Of a stretch of 43,725 nucleotides of DNA, positions 15,811 through 24,688 are shown piece after piece; the first letter of the stretch is position 1, and each line of letters begins with the position of its first letter. The position numbers and the translations under genes were made by a program. The stretch lies in assembly GCF_004010055.1 (NCBI RefSeq), contig NZ_RQVT01000019.1, positions 1 through 43,725 on the forward strand, given 5' to 3'. The notes under the pieces were generated by a model, which was not told the origin of the DNA, did not search any database, and saw only the letters and a program-made list of their open reading frames with translations. This DNA is from Psychroflexus aestuariivivens. GTDB taxonomy: Bacteria; Bacteroidota; Bacteroidia; Flavobacteriales; Flavobacteriaceae.

Positions 15811-16809
15811 ATGAAAACAAAAATTTACCTTTCAATGTTAACTTGCGTTGCTTTGGCCTTGTTCAGTTGCAGCAGCGACGATGATAAGAGCAATTCTGAT
15901 ACTTCATCCACTTTTGAAGAATCGTATTTCACAATTCAAGACGGTGAATTCAAAACTGGTTCTATGCCAGAAAGCAACTCAACTGAATTATCCATAACTT
16001 CAGTAGATGGCAATAGTACAATATTGCCGGGCGGTAGCAATAATATTTCTATTGCTGCAGAAGGCGACCCGACGCATACTTTAATTGGAATTGAGGGACA
16101 AAGCGGATACTACCAACTACCTTATGTAAATAGTGCTGGCAGAAGCTTATCTTCAACTGTCACTTATGATATCGTTCAAATTTTAATCGGTCAGGGCGCA
16201 GAATCAGATTTCACGATAGTTATTGCGGTGATTGATGAAGATGGTAATGTGAGTGAATATGTCTATCTCGTTGTCACCATTATTGAAGCTGGTACTGGAT
16301 TACTACAAGTTAATTGCTCTTGGAACAAAGAAAATGATGTTGACTTACATCTTAAAGAACCGAATGGAGAAGTAATTTATTATGCTAATGCTACCTCTCA
16401 AAATGGTGGAATGCTTGATATAGACAGTAATGCGGGTTGCAGTATTGATGGCATCAATAGTGAAAATATTTTCTATGAAGACAGTAGCATCCTTGAAGCT
16501 GGTGAGTACGAAGTGATGGTTGACTTATGGTCAAATTGTGACATTCCAAATAACACAAATTATACGGTAACCGTTTATTTTGATGGTCAACTGATCAATG
16601 TTACGGAAGGTTCCAATCCGTTCAATGACTCATTCACGCCTGCAGATGATAGTAATGGACCTTTGTCAATTGCTAAGTTTATTATTGGCGCAGACAGACC
16701 TAGTGCTGTAGAAAATGAATTTAATAATATTAATACCGTTAAAAGTTATCGTTTCCATTTCGATAATGAAAGACCTCAAGATGATGTTTTGAGTCCTGAA
16801 AAACTATAA
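15811..16809 (+). CDS. lipoprotein with YfaP-like (DUF2135) domain
   Basis: This 332-aa lipoprotein has the lipobox Cys at residue 20 (LALFSC) followed by a Ser/Asp-rich spacer. An Ig-like beta region covers about 50-165. The C-terminal half is a DUF2135/YfaP-like domain: LLQVNCSWNKENDVDLHLKEPNGEVIYY (DVDLHL is the hallmark), a DSNAGCSIDGINSENIFYED segment, GEYEVMVDLWSNC, and strands to about residue 290. The last 40 residues are polar. Asp-rich motifs suggest calcium binding, which is not proven. The protein is probably exposed on the cell envelope. The gene stands alone, with a strong hairpin terminator 24 bases after the stop. Confidence 0.8.
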   Translation: MKTKIYLSMLTCVALALFSCSSDDDKSNSDTSSTFEESYFTIQDGEFKTGSMPESNSTELSITSVDGNSTILPGGSNNISIAAEGDPTHTLIGIEGQSGYYQLPYVNSAGRSLSSTVTYDIVQILIGQGAESDFTIVIAVIDEDGNVSEYVYLVVTIIEAGTGLLQVNCSWNKENDVDLHLKEPNGEVIYYANATSQNGGMLDIDSNAGCSIDGINSENIFYEDSSILEAGEYEVMVDLWSNCDIPNNTNYTVTVYFDGQLINVTEGSNPFNDSFTPADDSNGPLSIAKFIIGADRPSAVENEFNNINTVKSYRFHFDNERPQDDVLSPEKL

Positions 16810-16832
16810 TTTATAATAAGTGAATATGAGAT

Positions 16833-16865
16833 AAACGGCGTTTAAATTATCTTTAAACGCCGTTT
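16833..16865 (+). terminator. hairpin terminator after the DUF2135 lipoprotein
   Basis: A perfect 14-base stem (AAACGGCGTTTAAA at 16833-16846, complement at 16852-16865) closes a five-base loop. A short T-rich tract follows. It serves the + strand gene ending at 16809. Confidence 0.75.
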
Positions 16866-16890
16866 TGATTTCTAGATGAAAAATTTATAA

Positions 16891-16920
16891 AAAAAGAGCT
16901 TCAAATTTGAAGCTCTTTTT
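16891..16920. terminator. bidirectional hairpin terminator
   Basis: A 30-base perfect palindrome at 16891-16920 has a GAGCTTC core, with an A run on the left and a T run on the right. It lies between the converging DUF2135 gene and yaaA and suits termination in both directions. Confidence 0.8.
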
Positions 16921-16927
16921 TTATAAA

Positions 16928-17689
16928 TCAACGTACAAAAACCGGCTCGCTTTCTTTTTCTGTATATTCTTCACTGTAATGATAATCTAAATAATCAAAA
17001 CCTTTAAGATCACTTAAGTTCTGAGCATTATGGTCTAGAATATATCTTACCATCGCACCACGTGCTTTTTTAGCATAAAAACTTATTACTTTTAGTTTTC
17101 CATTCTTGAAGTCTTTGAAAACTGGTGAAATGATTTTAGATTTCAACGCCTTATGATTTACTGCTTTAAAATACTCTTGGCTTGCTAAATTCACGAATAA
17201 TTCGTCCTCTTTCAATTCTGAATTCAGTGAATCCGTAACTTTCTCCTGCCATAATTCATAAAGATCATCATTTTGTTCAATAGTGAGTTTTGTACCCATC
17301 TCTAACCGATAAGGTTGGATGAGATCCAAAGGTTTCAAAATACCATACAAACCGGAAAGAATCCTCAGTGAATCTTGAAGCTTTTCAATTTTATTGTCTG
17401 GAATAGAATATGCGTCGATGCCGTCATACACATCACCATCGAAAGTATAGATTGCTGGTCTTGCATTTTCTGTGGTGTGCTTTTCTTCAAAATCTTGGTA
17501 ACGACCATAGTTCAAATCTGCTAACTTGTCGCTGATACTCATCAGTTCAGAAACTTCAGATTTAGTCATTCGGGCTAATTTCCGATTGACTTGGGCTGCG
17601 ATTTCTTCAAATTCTGGTGTTGTATGTTTTTTGGTTGGCAATGAATCTTCAAGGTTCAAAGATTTTGCTGGTGAAATAACAATTTTCAT
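16928..17689 (-). CDS. yaaA: peroxide stress protein YaaA (UPF0246/DUF328)
   Basis: This 253-aa cytoplasmic protein covers the full usual length of the family. The N-terminal [15 protein letters not shown] and the later [36 protein letters not shown] and [14 protein letters not shown] blocks are the family signature. In E. coli, YaaA lowers free iron and protects DNA and protein from Fenton damage during H2O2 stress, and the fold has DNA-binding features. The ATG at 17689 is preceded by an AT-rich region of about 90 bases with a 15-base palindrome (ATCAAATAATTTGAT) at 17765-17779, possibly an operator or a weak terminator for the upstream gene. A shared terminator lies just beyond its stop. 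Confidence 0.95.
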   Translation of the reverse strand: MKIVISPAKSLNLEDSLPTKKHTTPEFEEIAAQVNRKLARMTKSEVSELMSISDKLADLNYGRYQDFEEKHTTENARPAIYTFDGDVYDGIDAYSIPDNKIEKLQDSLRILSGLYGILKPLDLIQPYRLEMGTKLTIEQNDDLYELWQEKVTDSLNSELKEDELFVNLASQEYFKAVNHKALKSKIISPVFKDFKNGKLKVISFYAKKARGAMVRYILDHNAQNLSDLKGFDYLDYHYSEEYTEKESEPVFVR

Positions 17690-17778
17690 AATTTCAATTT
17701 TGATTAAAAATAATGAATTTATTGGTTTCAGAAATCAATTCAATTAATCATTCACAATACAACCATCAAATAATTTGA

Positions 17779-18816
17779 TTATATTTTATGAACGCTATTT
17801 TTTGAATAATTTTGCCACTTTTCAATACAAGTCTGCATATCTTCTGGTATTTCAGAATTGAATTCCATCCACTCTTTAGTCACTGGATGCTCAAACGCTA
17901 AAGTTTTGGCATGCAGAGCTTGTCGAGGCAAAACTTTAAAACAATTATCTACAAATTGCTTATACTTTGAAAATGTCGTGCCTTTCAGAATTTTATGACC
18001 ACCGTAACGTTCATCGTTGAAAAGCGTGTGACCAATATGCTTCATGTGAACTCTGATTTGATGCGTTCTGCCAGTTTCCAGTTGACAGGAAATCAATGTC
18101 ACGTAACCCAAACTTTCTAGCACTTTAAAATGGGTTATGGCAGGTTTGCCATATTCAGCATCATCGCCTTCATAAACCATATTTTGAAGTCTATTTTTAG
18201 GATTTCTACCAATATTTCCCTCAATAGTTCCTTCTTCTTCGGAAACATTGCCCCAAACTAAGGCGATGTATTCACGTTTACTGGTTTTATGAAAAAATTG
18301 TTTAGACAGATATGTCATTGCAGATTCTGTTTTGGCAATCACTAAAAGTCCACTTGTGTCTTTATCTATTCTATGAACCAAACCTGGACGCTCGCTAGAG
18401 TTGTTTGGCAGATTATCAAAATGATAAATCAATGCGTTGATTAAAGTTCCAGAATAGTTGCCATGTCCTGGATGGACTACCATTCCAGCGGGTTTGTTCA
18501 CAACGAGTAAACTATCGTCTTCATATACGATATCAAGCGGAATATCTTCGGGAGTGAGTAAGTTTTCGTAGGGCGGGTATTCCAAAAGCACTTTGACTTC
18601 ATCGCCTGCTTTTACTTTGTAATTTTGCTTGACAGGATCTCCGTTAACGTAAATATTTCCGTCTTTGGCTGCCTTTTGAATTTTATTTCTTGTCGCATTT
18701 TCAATGAAATTCATCAAAAATTTGTCTACTCGCAAAGGTTCTTGTCCTTTTGTAGCCTTAAAACTGTGGTGTTCAAAAAGGTCGTCGTTGCCTTCGTCGA
18801 TATCTTGGTGTTGCAT
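17779..18816 (-). CDS. RluA/RluD-family 23S rRNA pseudouridine synthase
   Basis: This 345-aa enzyme is of usual length. An S4 RNA-binding domain covers about residues 28-85 (LRVDKFLMNFIENATRNKIQKAAKDGNIYVNGDPV). The catalytic domain has the RluA signature HRIDKDTSGLLVIAKT, with the catalytic Asp near residue 150. Later motifs (LETGRTHQIRVHMKHIGHTLFNDERYGG) confirm the RluA/C/D class. Members with an S4 domain act mostly on 23S rRNA, RluD at helix 69, so this is probably RluD-like; the exact uridine cannot be told from sequence. The ATG at 18816 lies four bases after the stop of the PASTA gene, so the two are cotranscribed. This pairing is common in Flavobacteriia. Confidence 0.93.
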   Translation of the reverse strand: MQHQDIDEGNDDLFEHHSFKATKGQEPLRVDKFLMNFIENATRNKIQKAAKDGNIYVNGDPVKQNYKVKAGDEVKVLLEYPPYENLLTPEDIPLDIVYEDDSLLVVNKPAGMVVHPGHGNYSGTLINALIYHFDNLPNNSSERPGLVHRIDKDTSGLLVIAKTESAMTYLSKQFFHKTSKREYIALVWGNVSEEEGTIEGNIGRNPKNRLQNMVYEGDDAEYGKPAITHFKVLESLGYVTLISCQLETGRTHQIRVHMKHIGHTLFNDERYGGHKILKGTTFSKYKQFVDNCFKVLPRQALHAKTLAFEHPVTKEWMEFNSEIPEDMQTCIEKWQNYSKNSVHKI

Positions 18817-18820
18817 TAAA

Positions 18821-19450
18821 TTAGTCTGTGTTTGATTGATTTGTTGACTGAATCGTGTCAGTAACTTGAGTAGTATCTTCTAAATCTTGGTCAAACCTTA
18901 AACTTCCATCGCCAACAACCAAATCTATGACACTGGTCTTAGGTAGAAAATCACCAGATTCTAGCTTTTCTCCCTCATGCCTCAATTCTAAAATTGCTCC
19001 TTTTGCCATGTCAGGTTTCTTTATGATTTCACCAATTTTGAAGCCCAAAGATTTCAAAGTAGGTTCAACTTGTCTTCTGGTTTTCCGAATTAAATTTTCT
19101 GGAATTTCAACATCTATAAAACCAGATGGATTTAAAGTGAGGTATATTTTACGATTTTCTTTAACTTCTCGTCCTGCTGCAGGAAATTGTTCCAATACAG
19201 AATAAGGTGGGTAATCGGGGTTATAATTGGCAGAATCTAAAATCTCTCGCCTCAGATTCATTGTTTCCAACTTTTTATCTACAATATCTAATGTCAGCTT
19301 GGAAAGATCTGGAACATCGATTGTTTCGTTGTGATTTGTTTTAACATCCAAGTAATGCATTGTACCAAACCCGAGCAATACCAATACAATAGTTGCTAGT
19401 ATAAGTTGAAGTAAAAAAACTTTACTAAATATGAATTTAAAAATTTTCAT
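18821..19450 (-). CDS. PASTA domain membrane protein
   Basis: This 209-aa protein has one N-terminal transmembrane helix (about residues 12-32, QLILATIVLVLLGFGTMHYL). Two PASTA units follow, at roughly 42-107 (VPDLSKLTLDIVDKKLETM to KIYLTLNPSG) and 112-180 (VEIPENLIRKTRRQVEPTLKSLGF to VIDLVVGDG). The tail is acidic and Thr/Gln/Ser-rich. There is no kinase or transpeptidase domain, so it is a stand-alone PASTA protein facing the periplasm. PASTA domains bind peptidoglycan or muropeptides in Ser/Thr kinases and penicillin-binding proteins; here that is only an expectation. It precedes the pseudouridine synthase in one operon. Confidence 0.9.
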   Translation of the reverse strand: MKIFKFIFSKVFLLQLILATIVLVLLGFGTMHYLDVKTNHNETIDVPDLSKLTLDIVDKKLETMNLRREILDSANYNPDYPPYSVLEQFPAAGREVKENRKIYLTLNPSGFIDVEIPENLIRKTRRQVEPTLKSLGFKIGEIIKKPDMAKGAILELRHEGEKLESGDFLPKTSVIDLVVGDGSLRFDQDLEDTTQVTDTIQSTNQSNTD

Positions 19451-19536
19451 AGCTTAATTTAATTTGCAAATATAGGATAAGCAGATTCGTGATAAAAATA
19501 AATTAACGGGATATCGCATTTACTTTTTATTAGAAT

Positions 19537-20007
19537 TTACATATTTATGTCGTCGTAATAGACCAAATACCACTTCCCATCTTTCAATTTGAAGCGTCGC
19601 TCAATTTTGAATCCAGCATCTTCAATCCAATATTTCTCAACGACCATATCATTTGTTTTTTTCAAACTATGCTCAAATTCTTCAGATTTTGGATTTTCAG
19701 ATACTTCAGCTTGAATAAATTCCCAGTTTTCTTTACTCCATTTATGATTTTTCACACCATCAACAAAAACACCTTCAAGAGGAAAGTTTATCCTCGACAT
19801 TTGAAAACTAGGATTATTGTGGAATTTTTTATTGAAAGTTTCAAAACTTTCCTTGCCAGAATTAGAAATTTTACTGGAACTTTTGGTTTCAGTTCTAGGT
19901 TTTTTGTCGCTATTTTCAGCTGTTTTTTTCTTGCTTTTACAAGAAATTGAAAAACATAACAACACTAAAAGTGAAAGTTTTAAAAAGGATTTGGTTGCAG
20001 AAGACAT
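19537..20007 (-). CDS. lipoprotein, DUF4348-like
   Basis: This 156-aa lipoprotein has its lipobox Cys at residue 23 (CFSISC) with KSKKK after it, then a Lys/Ser-rich linker. The folded domain runs from about residue 50. It includes ESFETFNKKFHNNPSFQMSRINFPL, the pattern (FQ-x-x-R-I-x-FPL) seen in DUF4348 proteins of Bacteroidota, and ends with FKLKDGKWYLVYYDDINM. That fold resembles small NTF2-like domains. The function is unknown. It lies between the PASTA gene and bshA, with gaps of about 86 and 91 bases, so it is probably transcribed alone. Confidence 0.8.
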   Translation of the reverse strand: MSSATKSFLKLSLLVLLCFSISCKSKKKTAENSDKKPRTETKSSSKISNSGKESFETFNKKFHNNPSFQMSRINFPLEGVFVDGVKNHKWSKENWEFIQAEVSENPKSEEFEHSLKKTNDMVVEKYWIEDAGFKIERRFKLKDGKWYLVYYDDINM

Positions 20008-20098
20008 AATTCAAATTAGGTTAGTTTTTCAAATAGATTTTTGAAATTAAATCAGTCTAAATGTACTGATTTTTTGAATACTAACTTAAAATAAAATT

Positions 20099-21217
20099 TC
20101 AAATCATTTTCTGGTAAAGTGCCTCATATTCTGTAACAATCTTCTTGACATCAAACTTTTCTGAAGTCTTTCTAGCACCAACTTTAAATTTTGCTAGCAA
20201 ATTTTCATCAGATAATATCTTGATCCCATTTGCTGCCATTCCATCGATATCTCCAACTTTATTCAAATAACCTGAAACTCCGTGAATATTGACTTCAGAA
20301 AGACCACCAACATCTGAAGAAATAACAGGAACACTATGTGCCATAGCCTCTAAAGCTGCCAAACCAAAACTTTCCTTTTCTGATGGTAATAAAAACAAGT
20401 CTGAATAACATAAGATTTTCTCGACTTCGTTGCTCTTGCCTAGAAAAATAATTTTATCTCTTATACCCAATTTATGGGCTAGATCTGAAGCTGCTTCACG
20501 TTCTGGACCATCTCCAATAATAATAAGTTTGGATTTTACGTGTTTTTGAATTTTATCGAATATTTTAATCACATCGTCAATTCGTTTGACTTTTCGCAAA
20601 TTACTGACATGAATTACAATTTTTTCATCTTCATTTGCCACAAGTTCGCGTTGGCAATCTGAATGGTCGTCATTTAGATTTTCAAAATCTATAAAATTTG
20701 GAACAACGTGAATATCTTTGTTAATATCGAAAATATCTAAAGTATCTTTTTTCAAACTTTCGGAAACCGAAGTCACCACATCGCTTTTGTTGATGCTGAA
20801 ATTTACTGCTGGTTTATAAAAAGAATGACTACCAACGAGAGTAATATCTGTACCGTGCAGAGTTGTCATCATTGGTAGGCTTATGCCTTCTTCAGCCAAC
20901 ATTTGTTGCGCCATAAAACCAGCATAAGCATGAGGAATTGCGTAATGCACGTGCAAAATATCAATATTATATTTTTTGACCGTGTTTACTAATTTACTAG
21001 ATAAAGCCAGTTCATAAGGTTGATAATGAAATAATGGATATTCAGGAACCAAGACTTCATGGTATTTTATTTTATGGCTCAAATGCTCTAATCTGACGGG
21101 CTGTTTATAAGTTACAAAATGAATTTCGTGTCCCTTTTTTGACAAGGCAATACCTAATTCTGTTGCTACTACTCCACTACCGCCAAAAGTTGGGTAGCAC
21201 ACGATTGCTATTTTCAT
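20099..21217 (-). CDS. bshA: N-acetyl-alpha-D-glucosaminyl L-malate synthase BshA
   Basis: This 372-aa GT4-family, GT-B fold glycosyltransferase is of full length for the family. It has the N-terminal PTFGGSGVVATELG loop, HVHYAIPHAYAG (about 95-106) and LHGTDITLVG, which are BshA signatures. The C-terminal domain carries the nucleotide-sugar site with EKESFGLAALEAMA (the E-x7-E motif near 280-294). BshA joins N-acetylglucosamine from UDP-GlcNAc to L-malate, the first step of bacillithiol synthesis, in the cytoplasm. It is the last gene in a long minus-strand cluster, 66 bases after the GH3-serine hydrolase gene. BshB and BshC genes are not in the window. The function is well supported. Confidence 0.96.
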   Translation of the reverse strand: MKIAIVCYPTFGGSGVVATELGIALSKKGHEIHFVTYKQPVRLEHLSHKIKYHEVLVPEYPLFHYQPYELALSSKLVNTVKKYNIDILHVHYAIPHAYAGFMAQQMLAEEGISLPMMTTLHGTDITLVGSHSFYKPAVNFSINKSDVVTSVSESLKKDTLDIFDINKDIHVVPNFIDFENLNDDHSDCQRELVANEDEKIVIHVSNLRKVKRIDDVIKIFDKIQKHVKSKLIIIGDGPEREAASDLAHKLGIRDKIIFLGKSNEVEKILCYSDLFLLPSEKESFGLAALEAMAHSVPVISSDVGGLSEVNIHGVSGYLNKVGDIDGMAANGIKILSDENLLAKFKVGARKTSEKFDVKKIVTEYEALYQKMI

Positions 21218-21283
21218 TCGGTTTTTTGTTTGTTCAAAATTAGCGCATTTAGAAAAAAATTGTCTTAAACAAATGTCAATTGT

Positions 21284-24193
21284 CTATTCTTTTTCGAGCG
21301 CTTGGTAAATGATTCCTTGAATTTTGGTACGAATGTCTTCCTCAATTAATTTTTTGTTACTCGCATCTGGGTGAATTCTATTAGATAAAAAGACGTAAAC
21401 AATTTCTTTTTCTGGATCTGCCCAAGCATAAGTTCCTGTAAATCCTGAATGGCCAAAACTCGTCATCGATAAACAACCACAAGTTGGGCCGATTTCGTCT
21501 AGCTGTGGTTTATCAAAACCAACCCCACGTCTTACTTCATTATCACAATAATAGCAGGTATTAAATTTATCAATCGTTGTTTGAGAGAAATAACGTTTAT
21601 CTCCATAATAACCACCATTCAAATACATCTGCATAAATTTAGCAACATCAGTGGCATTTCCAAACAAACCAGCATGACCGCCTACACCACCTAACATGGC
21701 TGCACCTTGATCATGTACTGTACCTTTTATTAAAGTTTTTCTCCAGATTTCATCATTTTCAGTTGGAATAATGCGGTTTTCATCAAAATGTTTTAAAGGA
21801 TAAAATCTTAAATTATTCGCTCCCATTGACTTATAAAAATATTCATAAGCGACTTGATCTAAAGTTGAATCTGTTTCTCTTTCGATGTATTCTTTCAAAA
21901 AGTAATAAGGCAGATCAGAGTATTTATACTCCAATTCATCCCTCAAATCACTATCAATAATAGTATTTTGAATAGAATCTCTAAAATCACTACGCAGATA
22001 CATTTCTTCAGTAATTTTTATATTGAAATCCTTTGAAGGCTGGGTTTTGTAATATTTTTCTAAATCTTCCAAGGTATTTAGATAAAAAGGAATCCAAGGT
22101 TCTAGTCTTGCATAATGGGTTAGCATATCTTTTACCGTAATATTAGCTTTATTGGTGTTGGCTAATTCTGGTAAAATGTCAACCAATTGTGTGTCCAAAC
22201 TAATTTTATTTTCTTCTTCTAGAGTCATCAAAATTGGCAAAGTTGCAAGAATTTTGGTCACTGAAGCTAAATCGTAAACGTCATTTTCTTCTACCGGATT
22301 ATTTTTACTATAGGTATGAAAACCGAAATTTTTATTGAAGATCGCTTTACCTTTTCTAGCAATAAGAATTTGCATTCCTGGCGTCATTTTCTCTTCAATA
22401 GCAAGATTTGCGATAGAATCTATCTTTGAGAGTTCATCGGGGTCGAATCCTAAATTCTCTGGATAATCGTAACCCAAACGTCCGTTATCACTGTAACTGT
22501 ATCCTGTACCTACTGGAAAAGCTGAAGTGATACTTACAGGTAATTTTCCATTAACAGGCAAAGCACCAAAAATCTGCTGAGCAACTACACCTTGGGTGAT
22601 TTTGCTATTCTGATAAGCTTGAATAATACCGTCAATATTGATGAAACTTTTCAAATCTAGGAGACTGTAAGGTCTTGTGAAATTCACTAAAATCGTTTTG
22701 TTGTTTTTAGAAATTTCATCTATCCAGTGAATTTCTTGTTCGCTAAATTTATAGCTTGCCCATGGGCTTTCGTCGGATTTATGATAACCTATAATAACAC
22801 GGTCAAAATTTTTCAATTCGGATTTTATGTCATCCAAATTGCTAGATTGAATGCGTTCAACTTTAGTAAAACGGTTCAACATTTTGAAAAACTCTTCGCC
22901 AGAATCATCTCCAAGTTTTAAATAAGCTGTTTTTTGATATGCTAAATCCGAAATCGGTAAAATGCCAATATCGTTTTTAATTAAAGTAACGGCATTTTTA
23001 ATAGCTTTTTGGCAAAGGGCGTGATTTTCAGTTTTATTTAAATCTTCAATTAAATTTTCAGTTTCTACAGGCTTAAAATTATTTAAGCCAACTTTATATT
23101 TCGCATAGAGAATTTTTTTGACAGAACTTGCCAATCGTTGTTCACTAATTTCACCATCTTTCAATGCTTGCTTAATTTTTTGAATTGCCTTGGGAATGTC
23201 TTCAGATATCAGTAAAATATCACTGCCAGCTTTCAAAGCTTGAACATCAACTTCACCTGCTTCATCAAAATTGCTGACTCCTTTCATATTAAGAGCATCG
23301 GTAATCACCAAGCCGTCAAAATTTAGTTCGGACTTCAATAAGTCTGAAACGATTGTTTTAGACAAAGAAGAAGGAAAATTCATTTTTGGGTCTAAACTCG
23401 GAACATTCAAATGTGCAACCATAACGCTGCTAACACCAGCATCAATCAATTTTTTGAAAGGCGAAAGTTCAACACTTCTAATTCTTTCTTCTGTAAAATC
23501 GATTGTTGGTAGCGTTTTATGAGAATCCTGACTTGTATCTCCATGTCCTGGGAAATGCTTGGCGTTTGACAAAATTCCCGCCTCATGCATACCATTCATA
23601 AAAGCCAGAGCATTTCTGCTAACAATTTCTTTAGTTTCCCCAAAAGAGCGATTTCCGATAATTGGGTTTTCAGGATTGGTATTGATGTCGACAACTGGCG
23701 CAAAATTAATGTGAACACCAAGTCTTTTGTTATGTTTGCCGATTTGAAAACCCACTTCTTTCACAATACTTGTGTCTTGAATAGCACCTAAAGTCATGTT
23801 CCACGGAAAGGTGAAAGTAGAATCCAAACGCATAGCCAATCCCCATTCTGCATCCATTCCTATAAGTAAAGGGATTTTTGCATTTTTCTGAATTTCATTG
23901 GTAATTTTAGCCTGTCGCTGTGGTCCACCTTTTGAAAAAATGACACCTCCAAGTTTGTATTTCTTTATGGTTTTTTTAAGCTGATTTATTTCAGATTCAG
24001 ACTTATTTGAAAACACATCAATCATAAATAACTGACCTATTTTTTCATCTAATGTCATCTCCTTAAAAACAGAGTCAACCCACTGACTTTGCGCATTTAG
24101 ATCTTCAGCAAATAATGGGTTTTGAGCGTAAAAAGTTTGTGATGAAAAAATAGTCACCAAAATGATGACTATTGTATTAATTCTCTTTTTCAT
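21284..24193 (-). CDS. glycoside hydrolase family 3 and serine hydrolase (beta-lactamase fold) fusion protein
   Basis: This 969-aa exported protein has a signal peptide at 1-23. The N-terminal GH3 domain (about 40-370) resembles NagZ-type beta-N-acetylglucosaminidases: GVIFSKGGP, the catalytic His loop KHFPGHGDTSQDSH near residue 215, and VITDALNMKGV with the likely nucleophile Asp near 298. A GH3 C-terminal alpha/beta domain follows to about 560. From about 590 to the end it is a class C beta-lactamase-like serine hydrolase: SVTK (Ser near residue 644), a tyrosine motif YSD, and HSG in GHSGFTG near the end. The fusion suits muropeptide recycling in the periplasm, removing GlcNAc and trimming or esterifying peptide or sugar, but the substrate is inferred. 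It is ten bases after the preceding gene's stop and precedes bshA. Confidence 0.93.
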   Translation of the reverse strand: MKKRINTIVIILVTIFSSQTFYAQNPLFAEDLNAQSQWVDSVFKEMTLDEKIGQLFMIDVFSNKSESEINQLKKTIKKYKLGGVIFSKGGPQRQAKITNEIQKNAKIPLLIGMDAEWGLAMRLDSTFTFPWNMTLGAIQDTSIVKEVGFQIGKHNKRLGVHINFAPVVDINTNPENPIIGNRSFGETKEIVSRNALAFMNGMHEAGILSNAKHFPGHGDTSQDSHKTLPTIDFTEERIRSVELSPFKKLIDAGVSSVMVAHLNVPSLDPKMNFPSSLSKTIVSDLLKSELNFDGLVITDALNMKGVSNFDEAGEVDVQALKAGSDILLISEDIPKAIQKIKQALKDGEISEQRLASSVKKILYAKYKVGLNNFKPVETENLIEDLNKTENHALCQKAIKNAVTLIKNDIGILPISDLAYQKTAYLKLGDDSGEEFFKMLNRFTKVERIQSSNLDDIKSELKNFDRVIIGYHKSDESPWASYKFSEQEIHWIDEISKNNKTILVNFTRPYSLLDLKSFINIDGIIQAYQNSKITQGVVAQQIFGALPVNGKLPVSITSAFPVGTGYSYSDNGRLGYDYPENLGFDPDELSKIDSIANLAIEEKMTPGMQILIARKGKAIFNKNFGFHTYSKNNPVEENDVYDLASVTKILATLPILMTLEEENKISLDTQLVDILPELANTNKANITVKDMLTHYARLEPWIPFYLNTLEDLEKYYKTQPSKDFNIKITEEMYLRSDFRDSIQNTIIDSDLRDELEYKYSDLPYYFLKEYIERETDSTLDQVAYEYFYKSMGANNLRFYPLKHFDENRIIPTENDEIWRKTLIKGTVHDQGAAMLGGVGGHAGLFGNATDVAKFMQMYLNGGYYGDKRYFSQTTIDKFNTCYYCDNEVRRGVGFDKPQLDEIGPTCGCLSMTSFGHSGFTGTYAWADPEKEIVYVFLSNRIHPDASNKKLIEEDIRTKIQGIIYQALEKE

Positions 24194-24202
24194 ATTAAAA
24201 TT

Positions 24203-24685
24203 TTATAGAAACCTGTTATGCCAACTTTCAGTCATCGGCACTTCCCAGAAATCTTTATATTCAGCTTTTGTATTCACAAGATTGTTGAATACAATTGTCT
24301 TTGGCGAAACTGCTTTAGTTTTTACCATTTTTTTGAAATCCAATAATGTCTTATAGGCAACAAATTCACCACTTTTGAAACTGACGTTCATTTTGTCTAG
24401 CAAATCAACATCATATTCTTTTTCTAATTGTTGAATAAAATGAACTGAAGCATCTATAGAGCAACCGCTGGCATTTGCCTGAGATTCGTCTAAACCTATT
24501 ACAATAAATCGGTTGTATTTTATTTCAAAACCAGCTTTCAGCATTTTGCCATGAACTGTCCATTCCTGTAAAAAAGAATTTAGTTTTTGACTGATTTCAG
24601 CAATTTCATCTTCATTAAATCCTCTATTAGCTTGGTAAATCCAAACTCTTGAATCGTCTGGTAAATCTTTAAAATCTACAACCAT
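24203..24685 (-). CDS. conserved Bacteroidota protein, usually mislabelled 'ABC transporter ATPase'
   Basis: This is a 160-aa soluble protein. It starts with ATG at 24685, just after the CCG-domain gene's stop. The start MVVDFKDLPDDSRVWIYQANRGF, IKYNRFIVIGLDESQANASGCSIDASVHFIQ and the end TESWHNRFL match a family that is widespread in Flavobacteriia and conventionally named ABC transporter ATPase. I see no Walker A, Walker B or LSGGQ motif, so that name has no support. The conserved GCSIDASVHFIQQLEKEY segment carries one Cys and one His. It is encoded between the Fe-S gene and the GH3 gene, four and nine bases away, so it belongs to the same transcript. The function is unknown. Confidence 0.88.
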   Translation of the reverse strand: MVVDFKDLPDDSRVWIYQANRGFNEDEIAEISQKLNSFLQEWTVHGKMLKAGFEIKYNRFIVIGLDESQANASGCSIDASVHFIQQLEKEYDVDLLDKMNVSFKSGEFVAYKTLLDFKKMVKTKAVSPKTIVFNNLVNTKAEYKDFWEVPMTESWHNRFL

Positions 24686-24688
24686 AAT

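Noticed and set aside
24203-24685. ABC transporter ATPase
   Set aside because: No nucleotide-binding motifs; kept as a protein of unknown function.
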